Positions 1-8,321 of a stretch of DNA of 64,000 bases are shown piece by piece. The stretch covers positions 100,774-164,773 of the forward strand of contig CALKNK010000002.1 in NCBI GenBank assembly GCA_938091165.1, read 5' to 3'. How positions within the stretch are numbered: position 1 is the stretch's first letter; each line of letters starts with the position of its first letter. This stretch comes from an uncultured Ilumatobacter sp. (GTDB lineage: Bacteria; Actinomycetota; Acidimicrobiia; Acidimicrobiales; Ilumatobacteraceae). Below the pieces are notes generated by a model that saw only the letters and a program-made list of their open reading frames with translations, searched no databases and had not been told where the DNA came from. A program made the translations under genes and the position numbers.

Positions 1-1
1 C

Positions 2-814
2 GCACAGCTGGACGCAACGTTCTCGACGATCATCAACGACTCCGGGCCTGCTGCGGCACAGGTCCTGCTCGATGACGGCGTCGACGTTGTCATCTTCACC
101 CCGGTTTGACCGCTCTGCACGCGCACCGTGAGTGTGCTCTCCCACGTGTTCGAAAAGGCAGGACTCGCCACCGTTGGCATCTCACTCGTTCGAGGGCAGG
201 CGGAAACCGTCAAGCCACCGCGGATCCTGAACGTGAACTTCCCACTCGGCCGACCGCTGGGCAAGCCTGACGATTCTGAATTCCAGACCAGCGTGCTGAT
301 GGCGATGTTCGACCTGCTGCCCCGCACCGACGTGCCGGTGCTCGTCGACTTCCCCGAGACGATCGAAGAACAGGGCTCTGAGCCGTCGTCGTGTCCGATG
401 CCGCCGCGCCACAATCCGGACCTCAACGCTGCCATCGATGAGGCAAACGGCCTTCGCAATGCATACGACCGCAACCTCGAAGCGACCGGTGGGCGTACGC
501 TGCTCGGACGCGTTGCCAATGTCGATGGAGTGGTCGGCCTGATCGAGAGGATCATCGAGATCGAAGGCGGCGCGTCGATTGTCGACGTCGGGTGGGATTC
601 AGCGACAGCCATCGCTGCCAGCCAGGACATCCGGGCGTACTACGAAGAAGCTGGCCTCCAGCTCGCGGACAACACAGGTGCGCGCCAGCTCGAGACCTGG
701 TTCTTTCACCAGACCGAGACAGGGCAGTTGATTCGGCGGGCCCGCGACGGCATGCGCGACCGCGGCGACGATAAGTTTGCAACGACCTATTTGGCTCCGA
801 TGACGCAGGGCTGA
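2..814 (+). CDS. Glycine/sarcosine/betaine reductase B-like selenoprotein (5' end outside window)
   Basis: The frame is open from base 2 and is interrupted only by TGA at 107-109; it then runs in the same frame to the stop at 812-814. Around the TGA it reads VVIFTPV-(TGA)-PLCTRTV. The GrdB/PrdB-type family has PVCPxC or Sec-containing UxxC at this point, so the TGA sits on the redox residue (visible residue 36). The downstream half (KPPRILNVNFPLGRPLGKP) fits the actinobacterial members annotated as reductase selenoprotein B family. The GTG at 128 would begin downstream of the redox motif and has no ribosome site, so a separate 228-aa protein is unlikely. A hairpin fitting a bacterial SECIS follows the TGA. 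Family members are thiol or selenol reductases; the substrate here is unknown. No sel genes are in the window. Confidence 0.75.
121..137 (+). promoter_or_regulatory. Candidate bacterial SECIS hairpin
   Basis: GCGCAC (121-126) pairs with GTGTGC (132-137): six pairs including one G-U, closing a CGTGA loop. The loop starts 17 nt after the TGA and has G at its second position. Known bacterial SECIS elements have a short stem, an apical loop roughly 16-37 nt after the UGA, and a G in the first two loop positions. Found by eye; the stem is short. Confidence 0.5.
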
Positions 815-874
815 CTCGCATACTTTCTTTTTAGAAAGCAGCGGTCGATTCTTCTGAGTCGACGCCATCATGGT

Positions 875-2005
875 GTGGTGACTGAGACCTCCGCGATCAC
901 CATCCCCGCCGACCTGTTGCCCGTTGATGGACGCTTCTGCTGTGGCCCATCCAAGGTCCGCAACGACCAAATCGAAGCTGTCGTTGCCGCTCGCGACACG
1001 CTGCTCGGAACGTCTCACCGCAAGCCGCGGGTCAGGAATCTGGTCGGCGACGTGCGTTCCAAGCTGTCGGATCTGTTCTCGTTACCCGACGGATGGGAAA
1101 TGGTGCTTGGTAATGGAGGCTCCACCATCTTCTGGGACGTGGCCACGTTCGGGCTTGTTCGTGATCACAGCCAACACTTGGTCTTCGGCGAGTTCTCTTC
1201 AAAGTTCGCCGACGCCTGCGCGGCTGCCCCGCACCTGGAACAACCGTCGGTGATCAAGACTGATCCAGGCTCGCACCCCGAGCCGGTCGCCGAGGACGGT
1301 ATCGACCTGTATGCCCTGACTCACAACGAGACGTCCACGGGTGTGGCCATGCAGCTGCAACGGCCGGCGGACGCGGGTGACGCGCTCGTTGCCGTCGACG
1401 CCACCTCTGCCGCTGGCGGCCTGTTATGGGACCCTGCTCAGGTTGATTGCTACTATTTCGCCCCGCAGAAATGCTTCGCTTCCGACGGTGGCATCTGGTT
1501 GGCAGCGTGCTCACCCGCTGCGATCGAACGGATCAACGAGATCGGGTCGTCTGACCGCTGGCGCCCCGCATCTCTCGATCTACAGATTGCACTTGACAAC
1601 TCGACGAAGAACCAAACCTACAACACGCCTGCATTGGCAACGCTGGTGATGCTCGATGCGCAGCTCAACTGGATGCTGGCGAATGGCAGCCTTGCGGGCA
1701 TGGCTGCCCGTAGCGCTGCGTCATCGTCGATCCTCTACTCGTGGGCTGAGGCACGTGACTGGGCGACCCCGTTCGTCACCGACCCTGCGCATCGTTCCAA
1801 CGTTGTTGGCACCATCGACATTGACGATTCAATTGCCGCCAACGAGATCTGCGCGGCGCTTCGGGCCAACGGCATCCTCGACACTGATGCCTATCGCAAG
1901 CTTGGTCGGAACCAGCTTCGCGTCGGCATGTTTCCAGCAATCGATGCCGCCGACGTCGAGGCGCTCACAAAGTCCATCGATTACGTCGTCGAACAACTGA
2001 GCTGA
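875..2005 (+). CDS. serC: Phosphoserine aminotransferase
   Basis: PLP enzyme of serine synthesis that makes 3-phosphoserine from 3-phosphohydroxypyruvate and glutamate. The 376-aa length and the N-terminal FCCGPSKVR motif fit the mycobacterial-type SerC. The PLP lysine is Lys199 in YYFAPQKCFA, and a GNGGST cofactor-binding turn lies near residue 80. The start is GTG at 875, followed at once by another GTG. The 60-nt space before it holds two small inverted repeats (CTTTC/GAAAG and GTCGA/TCGAC) that could end the upstream gene. The PAC2 gene begins 17 nt downstream on the same strand. Confidence 0.93.
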   Translation: MVTETSAITIPADLLPVDGRFCCGPSKVRNDQIEAVVAARDTLLGTSHRKPRVRNLVGDVRSKLSDLFSLPDGWEMVLGNGGSTIFWDVATFGLVRDHSQHLVFGEFSSKFADACAAAPHLEQPSVIKTDPGSHPEPVAEDGIDLYALTHNETSTGVAMQLQRPADAGDALVAVDATSAAGGLLWDPAQVDCYYFAPQKCFASDGGIWLAACSPAAIERINEIGSSDRWRPASLDLQIALDNSTKNQTYNTPALATLVMLDAQLNWMLANGSLAGMAARSAASSSILYSWAEARDWATPFVTDPAHRSNVVGTIDIDDSIAANEICAALRANGILDTDAYRKLGRNQLRVGMFPAIDAADVEALTKSIDYVVEQLS

Positions 2006-2022
2006 GCGAATAGATTGCCTGG

Positions 2023-2916
2023 ATGCAGGCAATCGATGTGCTGAGTTTCGGGATGGGCGACATCGGCTCACTCAATCGCCCGGTGATGCTGGTTGGCCTC
2101 GAAGGATGGTTTGACGTCGCTAGCGCTGCGACGCAGGCGGTCAACGCCTTCACGAGCGCTGACCACGCAGTCGTCGTGGGCTCTATTGACCCGGACCCCT
2201 TCTACGACTTCACGCAGCAGCGACCGCATGTCACCATCGATGATGACGTCAGAGAAATCGTATGGCCAACAAATGAATTTGTTCTCCAACGAAGTGGTCC
2301 GACGCCCGCCGGCGGCTCTGCTCGGCGCGACGTGATAGGCCTGATCGGCGTCGAGCCCCACCTCAACTGGAGGACCTACGTCGACGCAATCATTACGGTA
2401 GCGGTTGCGATGGGCTGCGAGGCTGTCGTTACCGTTGGCTCGGCAGCCGAAGCGCTCCCTCATACTCGGACACCCCCGGTCACGGGCAGCACCGCCACTG
2501 CGGGCCTGGCGTCACGGCTAGGACTGTCCCAACCGTCGTATCAGGGGATCACGGGTGTTGCCGGCGTGTTGAATGCAGAACTCGAAGCCCGTGATATTCC
2601 ATCGATTTCCCTCCGTGTCGGCATACCGCACTATTTAATGAACGCCGAGCACCCGATGGCCGCTGCGGCTCTCGTCGGCCACCTCGGCCATGTGCTCGAC
2701 GTTCCGACGAGTGAATGGATGAATGGCGACATCAGCAACCAAATCGATAGCTGGCGCGAGGTCCACGACGAAATAACCGTAAACGATGATCAGCTAAGGA
2801 TGTACGTCCGCATGCTCGAAGCTGAGTTCGACCGGCGCTCTGAAGCGCAGATTCCGACAGCTGACGACCTCGGTGATCAGTTCGAAGAGTTCCTCAAAGA
2901 CCAGCGCAACGACTGA
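2023..2916 (+). CDS. PAC2 family protein
   Basis: 297-aa protein of the PAC2 family, named for eukaryotic proteasome-assembly chaperone 2 and common in actinobacteria that carry proteasomes. Typical features are the LVGLEGWFDVASAATQAV start, the DPDPFYDFTQQRP segment and the GIPHYL segment before the C-terminal helices. Its molecular role in bacteria is not settled. It lies 17 nt after serC on the same strand, so the two may be co-transcribed. Its 3' end converges on metY with 13 nt between the stop codons. Confidence 0.85.
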   Translation: MQAIDVLSFGMGDIGSLNRPVMLVGLEGWFDVASAATQAVNAFTSADHAVVVGSIDPDPFYDFTQQRPHVTIDDDVREIVWPTNEFVLQRSGPTPAGGSARRDVIGLIGVEPHLNWRTYVDAIITVAVAMGCEAVVTVGSAAEALPHTRTPPVTGSTATAGLASRLGLSQPSYQGITGVAGVLNAELEARDIPSISLRVGIPHYLMNAEHPMAAAALVGHLGHVLDVPTSEWMNGDISNQIDSWREVHDEITVNDDQLRMYVRMLEAEFDRRSEAQIPTADDLGDQFEEFLKDQRND

Positions 2917-2929
2917 CGCAACTCGTCGC

Positions 2930-4243
2930 TCAGACCGCTGCGAAGGCGGTTTCGAGATCGGCGATAATGTCGCTGAGACTCTCGAGACCGACACTCAGAC
3001 GGACCAGGCCCGGCCCAACGCCGCTTTGGACCTGCTCTTCGGGGGACAACTGGCTATGGGTCGTGCTGGCCGGGTGGATTACCAGGCTGCGCACGTCACC
3101 GATGTTGGCGACATGGCTGTGCAGCACGCAACCCTCAACGAACCGCTTGCCGGCCTCAACGCCACCCTTGACATCGAACGCCACGATCGAGCCAGCTCCG
3201 CGCCCGCCACCGTACTCCTGGGTTCGCGCGTACCACGGGCTACTCGGAAGGCCGGCAAACTGCACGTTTTCGACCTGGTCGTGCGCGTCGAGAAACTCCG
3301 CAACAGCCTGGGCGTTGGCGAAGTGGCGTTCCATCCGCAGCGACAGGGTCTCAAGTCCCTGCAAAATAAGAAAGGCGTTGAACGGAGAAATCGCCATGCC
3401 GAGATCGCGCAGCATCTGCACTCTGGCTTTGAGAGCAAACGCACCATGGCCAAGCGCCGGGAAGTACGCGAGACCGTGATAACTCGGGTCCGGCTCAGTG
3501 AAGTTTGGGAAGCGTCCAGACGCTGCGTAGTCGAAGGTGCCCCCGTCAACGATGGCGCCACCGATCGATGTGCCGTGACCGCCACAGAACTTCGTGAGGC
3601 TGTGCAGAACGATATCTGCACCAAGTTCGAGGGGTCGCACAAGGTACGGCGTCGGCACAGTGTTATCGACCATAAGCGGAATGCCGTTTTCATGCGCAAC
3701 TCCGGCAACGCCCGTGATGTCGAACATATTATTCCGCGGGTTCGCCAGCACTTCGCCGAAGAATGCCTTGGTGTTGTCTTTGACGTGTGCGGCCCACTGC
3801 TCAAGGTCGTCGGGGTCGTCGACGAAAGTGACTTCAATTCCAAGTTTCGGCATCGTGTAATGGAGCAGGTTGTACGTGCCGCCGTAAAGCGAAGGCGAGG
3901 CGACAACATGATCCCCCGACTCGCACAACGTGAGCAATGCGAGGGTTGCTGCAGACTGGCCCGATGCGACAACGAGCGTGCCGGGGATTCCAATTGCTGT
4001 CGTGCAGCCACCTTCGAGAGCGTTGATTCGCTCTTCCAGCGCAGCTTGCGTTGGGTTCATGATGCGGGTGTAGATGTTCCCAACCTCAGCCAAGCCAAAC
4101 AAGTTGGCGGCATGCTCGGTGTTACGGAACTGATACGACGTTGTTTGGTAGATCGGTACTGCGCGGGCACCTGAAGTGGGATCAGGCTCACCGCCGACGT
4201 GAATCTGTTTGGTCTCGAATCCCCAGTTGCTTTGCTCAGTCAT
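2930..4243 (-). CDS. metY: O-acetylhomoserine sulfhydrylase
   Basis: Cys/Met-metabolism PLP enzyme that joins O-acetylhomoserine with sulfide to give homocysteine. The family signature ARAVPIYQTTSY is near residues 27-37, GNIYTRIMNPT at 55-65, and the PLP lysine is Lys218 in SLTKFCGGHG. The 437-aa length is that of MetY rather than the shorter cystathionine synthases. Translation starts at ATG 4243. The promoter places the transcription start within a few bases of this ATG, suggesting a leaderless or nearly leaderless mRNA, and an IscR-like palindrome overlaps the -35 box. Methionine gamma-lyase is a less likely reading. Confidence 0.92.
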   Translation of the reverse strand: MTEQSNWGFETKQIHVGGEPDPTSGARAVPIYQTTSYQFRNTEHAANLFGLAEVGNIYTRIMNPTQAALEERINALEGGCTTAIGIPGTLVVASGQSAATLALLTLCESGDHVVASPSLYGGTYNLLHYTMPKLGIEVTFVDDPDDLEQWAAHVKDNTKAFFGEVLANPRNNMFDITGVAGVAHENGIPLMVDNTVPTPYLVRPLELGADIVLHSLTKFCGGHGTSIGGAIVDGGTFDYAASGRFPNFTEPDPSYHGLAYFPALGHGAFALKARVQMLRDLGMAISPFNAFLILQGLETLSLRMERHFANAQAVAEFLDAHDQVENVQFAGLPSSPWYARTQEYGGGRGAGSIVAFDVKGGVEAGKRFVEGCVLHSHVANIGDVRSLVIHPASTTHSQLSPEEQVQSGVGPGLVRLSVGLESLSDIIADLETAFAAV

Positions 4244-4251
4244 GGGATCTG

Positions 4252-4280
4252 AAGATAGCGGCCGAATCCCGACTAAACAA
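4252..4280 (-). promoter_or_regulatory. metY promoter
   Basis: On the minus strand, -35 TTGTTT (4275-4280), a 17-nt spacer and -10 TATCTT (4252-4257) precede the metY ATG by 8 nt. No Shine-Dalgarno sequence fits in the remaining space, so the transcript is probably leaderless. Confidence 0.5.
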
Positions 4281-4287
4281 GTCGGAT
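4266..4287 (-). promoter_or_regulatory. IscR/Rrf2-like operator overlapping the metY -35 box
   Basis: CCGACT (4269-4274) and AGTCGG (4280-4285) are perfect inverted arms around AAACA. The layout YYGACT-N5-AGTCRR agrees with the IscR type 1 consensus of the Rrf2 family, which includes sulfur and Fe-S regulators such as CymR. Overlap with the -35 hexamer suggests repression. The regulator is not in the window. Confidence 0.45.
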
Positions 4288-4568
4288 TTCACGGCAAAAG
4301 TCAGAACGACGATTTGAGAGCGCGACACCGATCCAAACCTGCGGCGCTGATGAGCCGCACTTTCAATTTGAACGAACCAAGATCGGCCAACCGGTCTTTT
4401 TCCTCACCTGACGCTAGGCCTCCAACCGAGGCGGTCCGCCTCGAAAGCCAGCAAACCCCCGCAAACAATCTGCATATAGTGATCAACGAATGGAGGATCG
4501 TGCGCGAAACAACGGAGGGCTAGTCTGGATCGGAACCGTCCCCCGCGTATTCAAATATGTCGATCAGT
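4288..4568. other. Intergenic stretch between metY and ilvC, no gene seen
   Basis: About 280 bases between the metY operator and the ilvC stop. A G+C-rich inverted segment near 4428-4445 (GAGGCGG/CCGCCTC) could form a hairpin. No reading frame here looks coding, and I could not fit a SAM riboswitch on the metY strand. Confidence 0.4.
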
Positions 4569-5603
4569 TCAGCTATCGCCGCCTGAGGCTTCGGCAACCT
4601 TCTGTTTGCCGGCGTTAATGAACGGCATCATTGCACGGAGCTCTGCGCCTACCTCTTCAATGGGATGCTGCTTACCTTCTTCCTGCATGCGGTGGTAGCT
4701 TGCGCGGCCAGATTCGGACTCCGCAATCCACTCATCAGCGAACTGGCCGGTCTGGATTTCAGTAAGGATCTTTTTCATCTCGGCTTTGGTTGCCTCGGTG
4801 ACGATACGCGGGCCCCGAGTGAGGTCGCCGTACTCGGCGGTGTCAGAGATGCTGTAGCGCATGCCGGCAATGCCCTCTTCATACATCAGGTCGACGATCA
4901 GCTTTACCTCGTGAAGGCACTCGAAGTAGGCCATCTCGGGCGCGTAACCCGCCTCAGTGAGGGTTTCGAACCCAGCGCGTACAAGTTGGGTGACACCACC
5001 GCAGAGGACGGCCTGCTCACCAAACAGGTCAGTCTCGGTTTCTTCGGTGAATGTGGTCTCGATGACGCCGGCACGCGTTCCACCGACTGCATCGGCGTAC
5101 GACATAGCGACTGCACGGGCGTTGCCTGTGGCATCTTGCTCGACAGCGATGAGGGCCGGAACGCCGCCGCCTTCGGTGAAGGTACGGCGAACGAGATGGC
5201 CGGGGCCCTTCGGCGCAATCATGATGACGTCGACGCCTTCGGGTGCAGTGATCCGACCGAAGCGAATGTTAAAACCATGAGCGAATGCGAGTGCATTTCC
5301 GGCTTCAAGGTTTGGCGCAATGTCAGCGTCGTAAATCGCCTTCTGTTCCGTGTCGGGGGCGAGCAACATGATGACGTCAGCCACCTTAGTCGCGTCGGCG
5401 ACGTTCATCACGGTAAGGCCAGCAGCCTCTGCCTTCGCTCTCGACGACGAGCCTTCACGCAGCCCAACGATCACATCAACGCCTGACTCCTTCATATTCA
5501 GCGCGTGCGCGTGGCCCTGCGAGCCGTAACCGATGACCGCCACCTTCTTAGAGCGAATAATCGAAGAATCTGCGTCGGTTTCATAATAGACGGTGACAGC
5601 CAT
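4569..5603 (-). CDS. ilvC: Ketol-acid reductoisomerase
   Basis: Second step of valine and isoleucine synthesis: NADPH-dependent isomerisation and reduction of acetolactate or acetohydroxybutyrate. At 344 aa it is the short class I enzyme. The Rossmann motif GYGSQGHAHALN lies at residues 25-36, and metal and substrate residues are in the DLFGEQAVLCGG and ECLHEVKLIVDLMYEEG segments. AAAGG lies about 11 nt before the ATG at 5603. It is the last gene of ilvB-ilvN-ilvC, with 96 nt separating it from ilvN; this spacer contains an ACCCGG/CCGGGT inverted repeat. Confidence 0.96.
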   Translation of the reverse strand: MAVTVYYETDADSSIIRSKKVAVIGYGSQGHAHALNMKESGVDVIVGLREGSSSRAKAEAAGLTVMNVADATKVADVIMLLAPDTEQKAIYDADIAPNLEAGNALAFAHGFNIRFGRITAPEGVDVIMIAPKGPGHLVRRTFTEGGGVPALIAVEQDATGNARAVAMSYADAVGGTRAGVIETTFTEETETDLFGEQAVLCGGVTQLVRAGFETLTEAGYAPEMAYFECLHEVKLIVDLMYEEGIAGMRYSISDTAEYGDLTRGPRIVTEATKAEMKKILTEIQTGQFADEWIAESESGRASYHRMQEEGKQHPIEEVGAELRAMMPFINAGKQKVAEASGGDS

Positions 5604-5699
5604 GCTGTGAATTACCTTTCAGGAACCCGGGCCACGAGTCGATCCGGAGCCGGGTGTTCAGTGTTGATGTGTGGTTGAGTAACAAATGGAAGATCAGAA

Positions 5700-6263
5700 T
5701 CAGTTCACAGCCCGCAGACGCGAGCCACGGTCGAGTTTCGGAAGCGCTACGCGACCGGTCCGTTGCAACTCAACAATGCCATATTCGCCAAGCAAATCCT
5801 CAAAATCATTGAGCTTGTTCGGATGCCCTTCGAGGCTGACCGTGATCACCGCCTCGGAGACAGCGATGATCTTGCCCTCGAAAATGTCAACGAGGCTCAC
5901 CACTTCGCTGCGCTGCGTTGCGTCGGACTTGATCGTGGCAATCAACAGTTCACGTTCGACGCTGAGCTCAGGGTCGAGCTCCGAGATCTTAATCACGTCG
6001 ATGAGCTTGAAGAGCTGCTTCGTAATCTGCTCAAGGGGAGCGGAATCGAGATCGACCACGATCGTGATGCGGCTGCGGCCCTCGACCTCGGCCGGGGCGA
6101 CAGCGAGACTGAAGATGTTGTAGCCGCGCCGGGCGAACAAACCGGCGACACGGGCGAGCACACCCGGGCGGTTCTGGACAAGCACAGAGAGAATGTGGTG
6201 GTTCATCCCCTCGGCATAGGTGTTGGCACTTCGTGCGCCCGGGTAGTCACGTATGCGAGGCAT
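5700..6263 (-). CDS. ilvN: Acetolactate synthase regulatory (small) subunit
   Basis: Small subunit that activates IlvB and gives it valine feedback sensitivity. The ACT domain is clear (HILSVLVQNRPGVLARVAGLFARRGYNI), followed by the second conserved half through NDFEDLLGEYGIVELQRTGRVAL; 187 aa in total. ATG 6263 begins 1 nt after the ilvB stop, so translation is probably coupled. An alternative start is Met20 (MNHHILSV), which would leave a gap to ilvB. Confidence 0.94.
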   Translation of the reverse strand: MPRIRDYPGARSANTYAEGMNHHILSVLVQNRPGVLARVAGLFARRGYNIFSLAVAPAEVEGRSRITIVVDLDSAPLEQITKQLFKLIDVIKISELDPELSVERELLIATIKSDATQRSEVVSLVDIFEGKIIAVSEAVITVSLEGHPNKLNDFEDLLGEYGIVELQRTGRVALPKLDRGSRLRAVN

Positions 6264-6264
6264 C

Positions 6265-8079
6265 TCAGTGGCCGTCCTTCAACTTGATATCGACCGACTC
6301 GGGTACAGGTTTGAGCGCCTCGGCCCGGTCTTGCTGGGTGGGGTGCAGGATTAGGTCAGAGTTACTCGCACCCGCCGGCACCATCGGGAACACGCCCTCT
6401 GTCGCATCGGTGCGGAATTCAATCACGACCGTACGGTCATTGATCGAGTTGGCCTTCTCAATGGCCGGGCCGACTTCCTCAGGTGACTCGACGAGAATCC
6501 CGATGCAGCCCATCGACTCCGCCATCATCACGAAGTTCGGCACGTTCGAGCTGTCGAGAAATACCTCGGAGTAGCGCTCGTCGTAAAACATTTCTTGCCA
6601 CTGCCGAACCATGCCGAGAAAGTTGTTGTTCAGTAACGCCACCTTGATCGGGAGCTTCTCGAGCGTCGCCGTGACCAACTCAGTAGCAGTCATCTGAAAA
6701 CAACCGTCCCCATCGATGGCCCAAACGGTCCGATCAGGCATTGCGGCCTTGGCTCCGATTGCTGCAGGAAGCGAGAACCCCATGGTTCCGAGACCGCCAG
6801 AGTTGACCCAGGTGTAGGGATCGTTGAATTTCCAGTACTGCGATGTGTACATCTGGTGCTGGCCGACGCCAGAGGTAACGATCGTGCCCTTCGGAGCGCG
6901 CTCGTTCAGTTGCTCAATACAGAACTGCGGCTTCAGCAGATCCCCTGGCGCAGACCGCTCATAAGTCATCGGGAACTGTTCTTGCCAGCCCGACACTTGG
7001 CTCTTCCATGCCGAGGTGTCGGCCTGTCGCGTGCCACCCTGCAGCAGGTCCCTGATCTCACGGATGATCTCGGTGATGACGTATTTGGCATCGCCGACAA
7101 TCGGGACGTCGGGCCGCCGCACTTTGCCCTGTTCGGCTGGGTCGATGTCGACGTGGATGATTTTTGCGTCTGGAGCAAACGCGTCAACCTTGCCGGTAAT
7201 GCGGTCATCGAAGCGCGCACCGAGCGTGATGAGGAGGTCACTCTGCTGCATTGCGGTGACTGCAGTGGCGTTGCCGTGCATGCCCGGCATACCGAGGCAG
7301 TTCGGATGATCATCAGGAAAAGCACCGCGGGCCATCAAAGTGGTGACGACGTGCCCGTCAATCAGCTCCACGAGCTCTCGCAGTGCTTCAGCGGCGCGGG
7401 CCTTGAGAATACCACCACCGGCATAGACGACCGGCCGCTCCGAAGCGAGGATCAATCTGGCGGCCTCCTTGATCATCCGCGGGTGGCCCTTAGTGTTCGG
7501 CCGGTACCCAGGAAGCGAATCAAAGACCTCTTCATCGGTCGGCCAGTGCCACGTCATCTCGCCGGTGAGCGCGTCCTTCGGGATATCAACAAGAGTGGGA
7601 CCTGGGCGGCCTGTTGTTGCGATATGAAACGCCTGGCGAATGGCCATAGGGATCTCGTCAGCGGACATGACCAGCTCGTTGTGCTTGGTGCACGACCGGG
7701 TGATCCCGACCGTGTCGCACTCCTGGAACGCATCGCTGCCAATTGCGGCCGTCGGCACCTGCCCAGTGATCGCAACCATTGGAATCGAATCCATGTATGC
7801 GTCCATCAGAGGCGTGACGAGGTTGGTGGCTGCTGGCCCGGAGGTGACCATAGCTACGCCTGGCTTACCCGAGACATGGGCGTACCCCTCGGCGGCGTGA
7901 CCCGCCCCCTGTTCGTGGCGCACGAGAACATGCCTAATCGGGCTGTCCATCAGTGGGTCGTAGGCCGGCAAAATGCACCCGCCGGGGTAACCGAACATCG
8001 CATCGACGTTCTCATACTCAAGTGAGCGGATCAGAGCTTGTGCCCCGGTAATACGTTCTGGTGCTGCTGGTTCAGTCAT
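6265..8079 (-). CDS. ilvB: Acetolactate synthase catalytic (large) subunit
   Basis: ThDP enzyme that condenses two pyruvates, or pyruvate and 2-oxobutyrate, as the first common step of branched-chain amino acid synthesis. The 604-aa protein has GYPGGCILP near the N-terminus, the catalytic Glu in RHEQGAGHAAEGYA, an FAD-binding middle domain and the ThDP motif GDGCFQMTATELVTA. Start is ATG 8079. It is first in ilvB-ilvN-ilvC and is preceded by a leader-peptide attenuator at 8145-8256. Confidence 0.96.
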   Translation of the reverse strand: MTEPAAPERITGAQALIRSLEYENVDAMFGYPGGCILPAYDPLMDSPIRHVLVRHEQGAGHAAEGYAHVSGKPGVAMVTSGPAATNLVTPLMDAYMDSIPMVAITGQVPTAAIGSDAFQECDTVGITRSCTKHNELVMSADEIPMAIRQAFHIATTGRPGPTLVDIPKDALTGEMTWHWPTDEEVFDSLPGYRPNTKGHPRMIKEAARLILASERPVVYAGGGILKARAAEALRELVELIDGHVVTTLMARGAFPDDHPNCLGMPGMHGNATAVTAMQQSDLLITLGARFDDRITGKVDAFAPDAKIIHVDIDPAEQGKVRRPDVPIVGDAKYVITEIIREIRDLLQGGTRQADTSAWKSQVSGWQEQFPMTYERSAPGDLLKPQFCIEQLNERAPKGTIVTSGVGQHQMYTSQYWKFNDPYTWVNSGGLGTMGFSLPAAIGAKAAMPDRTVWAIDGDGCFQMTATELVTATLEKLPIKVALLNNNFLGMVRQWQEMFYDERYSEVFLDSSNVPNFVMMAESMGCIGILVESPEEVGPAIEKANSINDRTVVIEFRTDATEGVFPMVPAGASNSDLILHPTQQDRAEALKPVPESVDIKLKDGH

Positions 8080-8144
8080 GTGACTGGGTCTTTCTTCTGG
8101 TGTTGTCTAGTGATGAGGTGGGAAAATTTCGGGGACCGGAGCTG

Positions 8145-8176
8145 AAAAAGCAAACGACCTCCCGAGAGGGAGGTCG
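8145..8176 (-). terminator. Intrinsic terminator (attenuator) upstream of ilvB
   Basis: On the minus strand CGACCTCCC-TCTC-GGGAGGTCG forms a perfect 9-bp stem (8155-8176), followed by TTTGCTTTTT (8145-8154). It lies about 65 nt before the ilvB ATG and 29 nt after the leader-peptide stop. Position and U-rich tail are those of a transcription attenuator. Confidence 0.8.
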
Positions 8177-8179
8177 AGG

Positions 8180-8207
8180 AACGCACTTAGCGATAGCTAG
8201 GTGCGTT
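8180..8207 (-). promoter_or_regulatory. Leader hairpin between the leader peptide and the attenuator
   Basis: AACGCAC...GTGCGTT with an inner TAGC/GCTA stem and a TATC loop lies immediately before the terminator and covers the leader-peptide stop codon. It is in the right place for the pause or protector hairpin of ribosome-mediated attenuation. I could not identify a convincing antiterminator pairing by eye. Confidence 0.55.
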
Positions 8208-8256
8208 ACCGAATGAGTACTACGAGCACGAGACTCGTTGAGAACATGCTTTCCAT
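8206..8256 (-). CDS. ilvB leader peptide
   Basis: A 16-codon frame reads MESMFSTSLVLVVLIR and then TAA. Seven of its last eight residues are Leu, Val or Ile, the end products of the downstream operon. AAGAAG lies just before the ATG, although a -10 like TACGAT is also close, so the leader may be almost leaderless. Together with the hairpin and terminator it forms a classical ilv attenuator as known from ilvB or ilvGMEDA operons. A second in-frame ATG lies at codon 4. Confidence 0.8.
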   Translation of the reverse strand: MESMFSTSLVLVVLIR

Positions 8257-8321
8257 GCTTCTTTATCGTAGCGCCGAAATCACACCTTGAACACATCGTC
8301 CCGCCGAGTGAGGCGGAGTTG

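Noticed and set aside
128..814. Separate 228-aa protein starting at GTG 128
   Set aside because: No ribosome site, and the same frame continues upstream through a TGA in a redox motif.
2873..4174. 433-codon plus-strand frame opposite metY
   Set aside because: Antisense shadow; arginine/valine-rich texture with no motif, fully inside a clear PLP-enzyme gene.
4288..4530. SAM riboswitch upstream of metY
   Set aside because: A CCTCCAACCGAGGCGG stretch on the plus strand looks vaguely like SAM-IV, but it is on the wrong strand and the promoter leaves no leader.
6856..8025. 389-codon plus-strand frame opposite ilvB
   Set aside because: Antisense shadow of a well-conserved gene; no ribosome site or family features.
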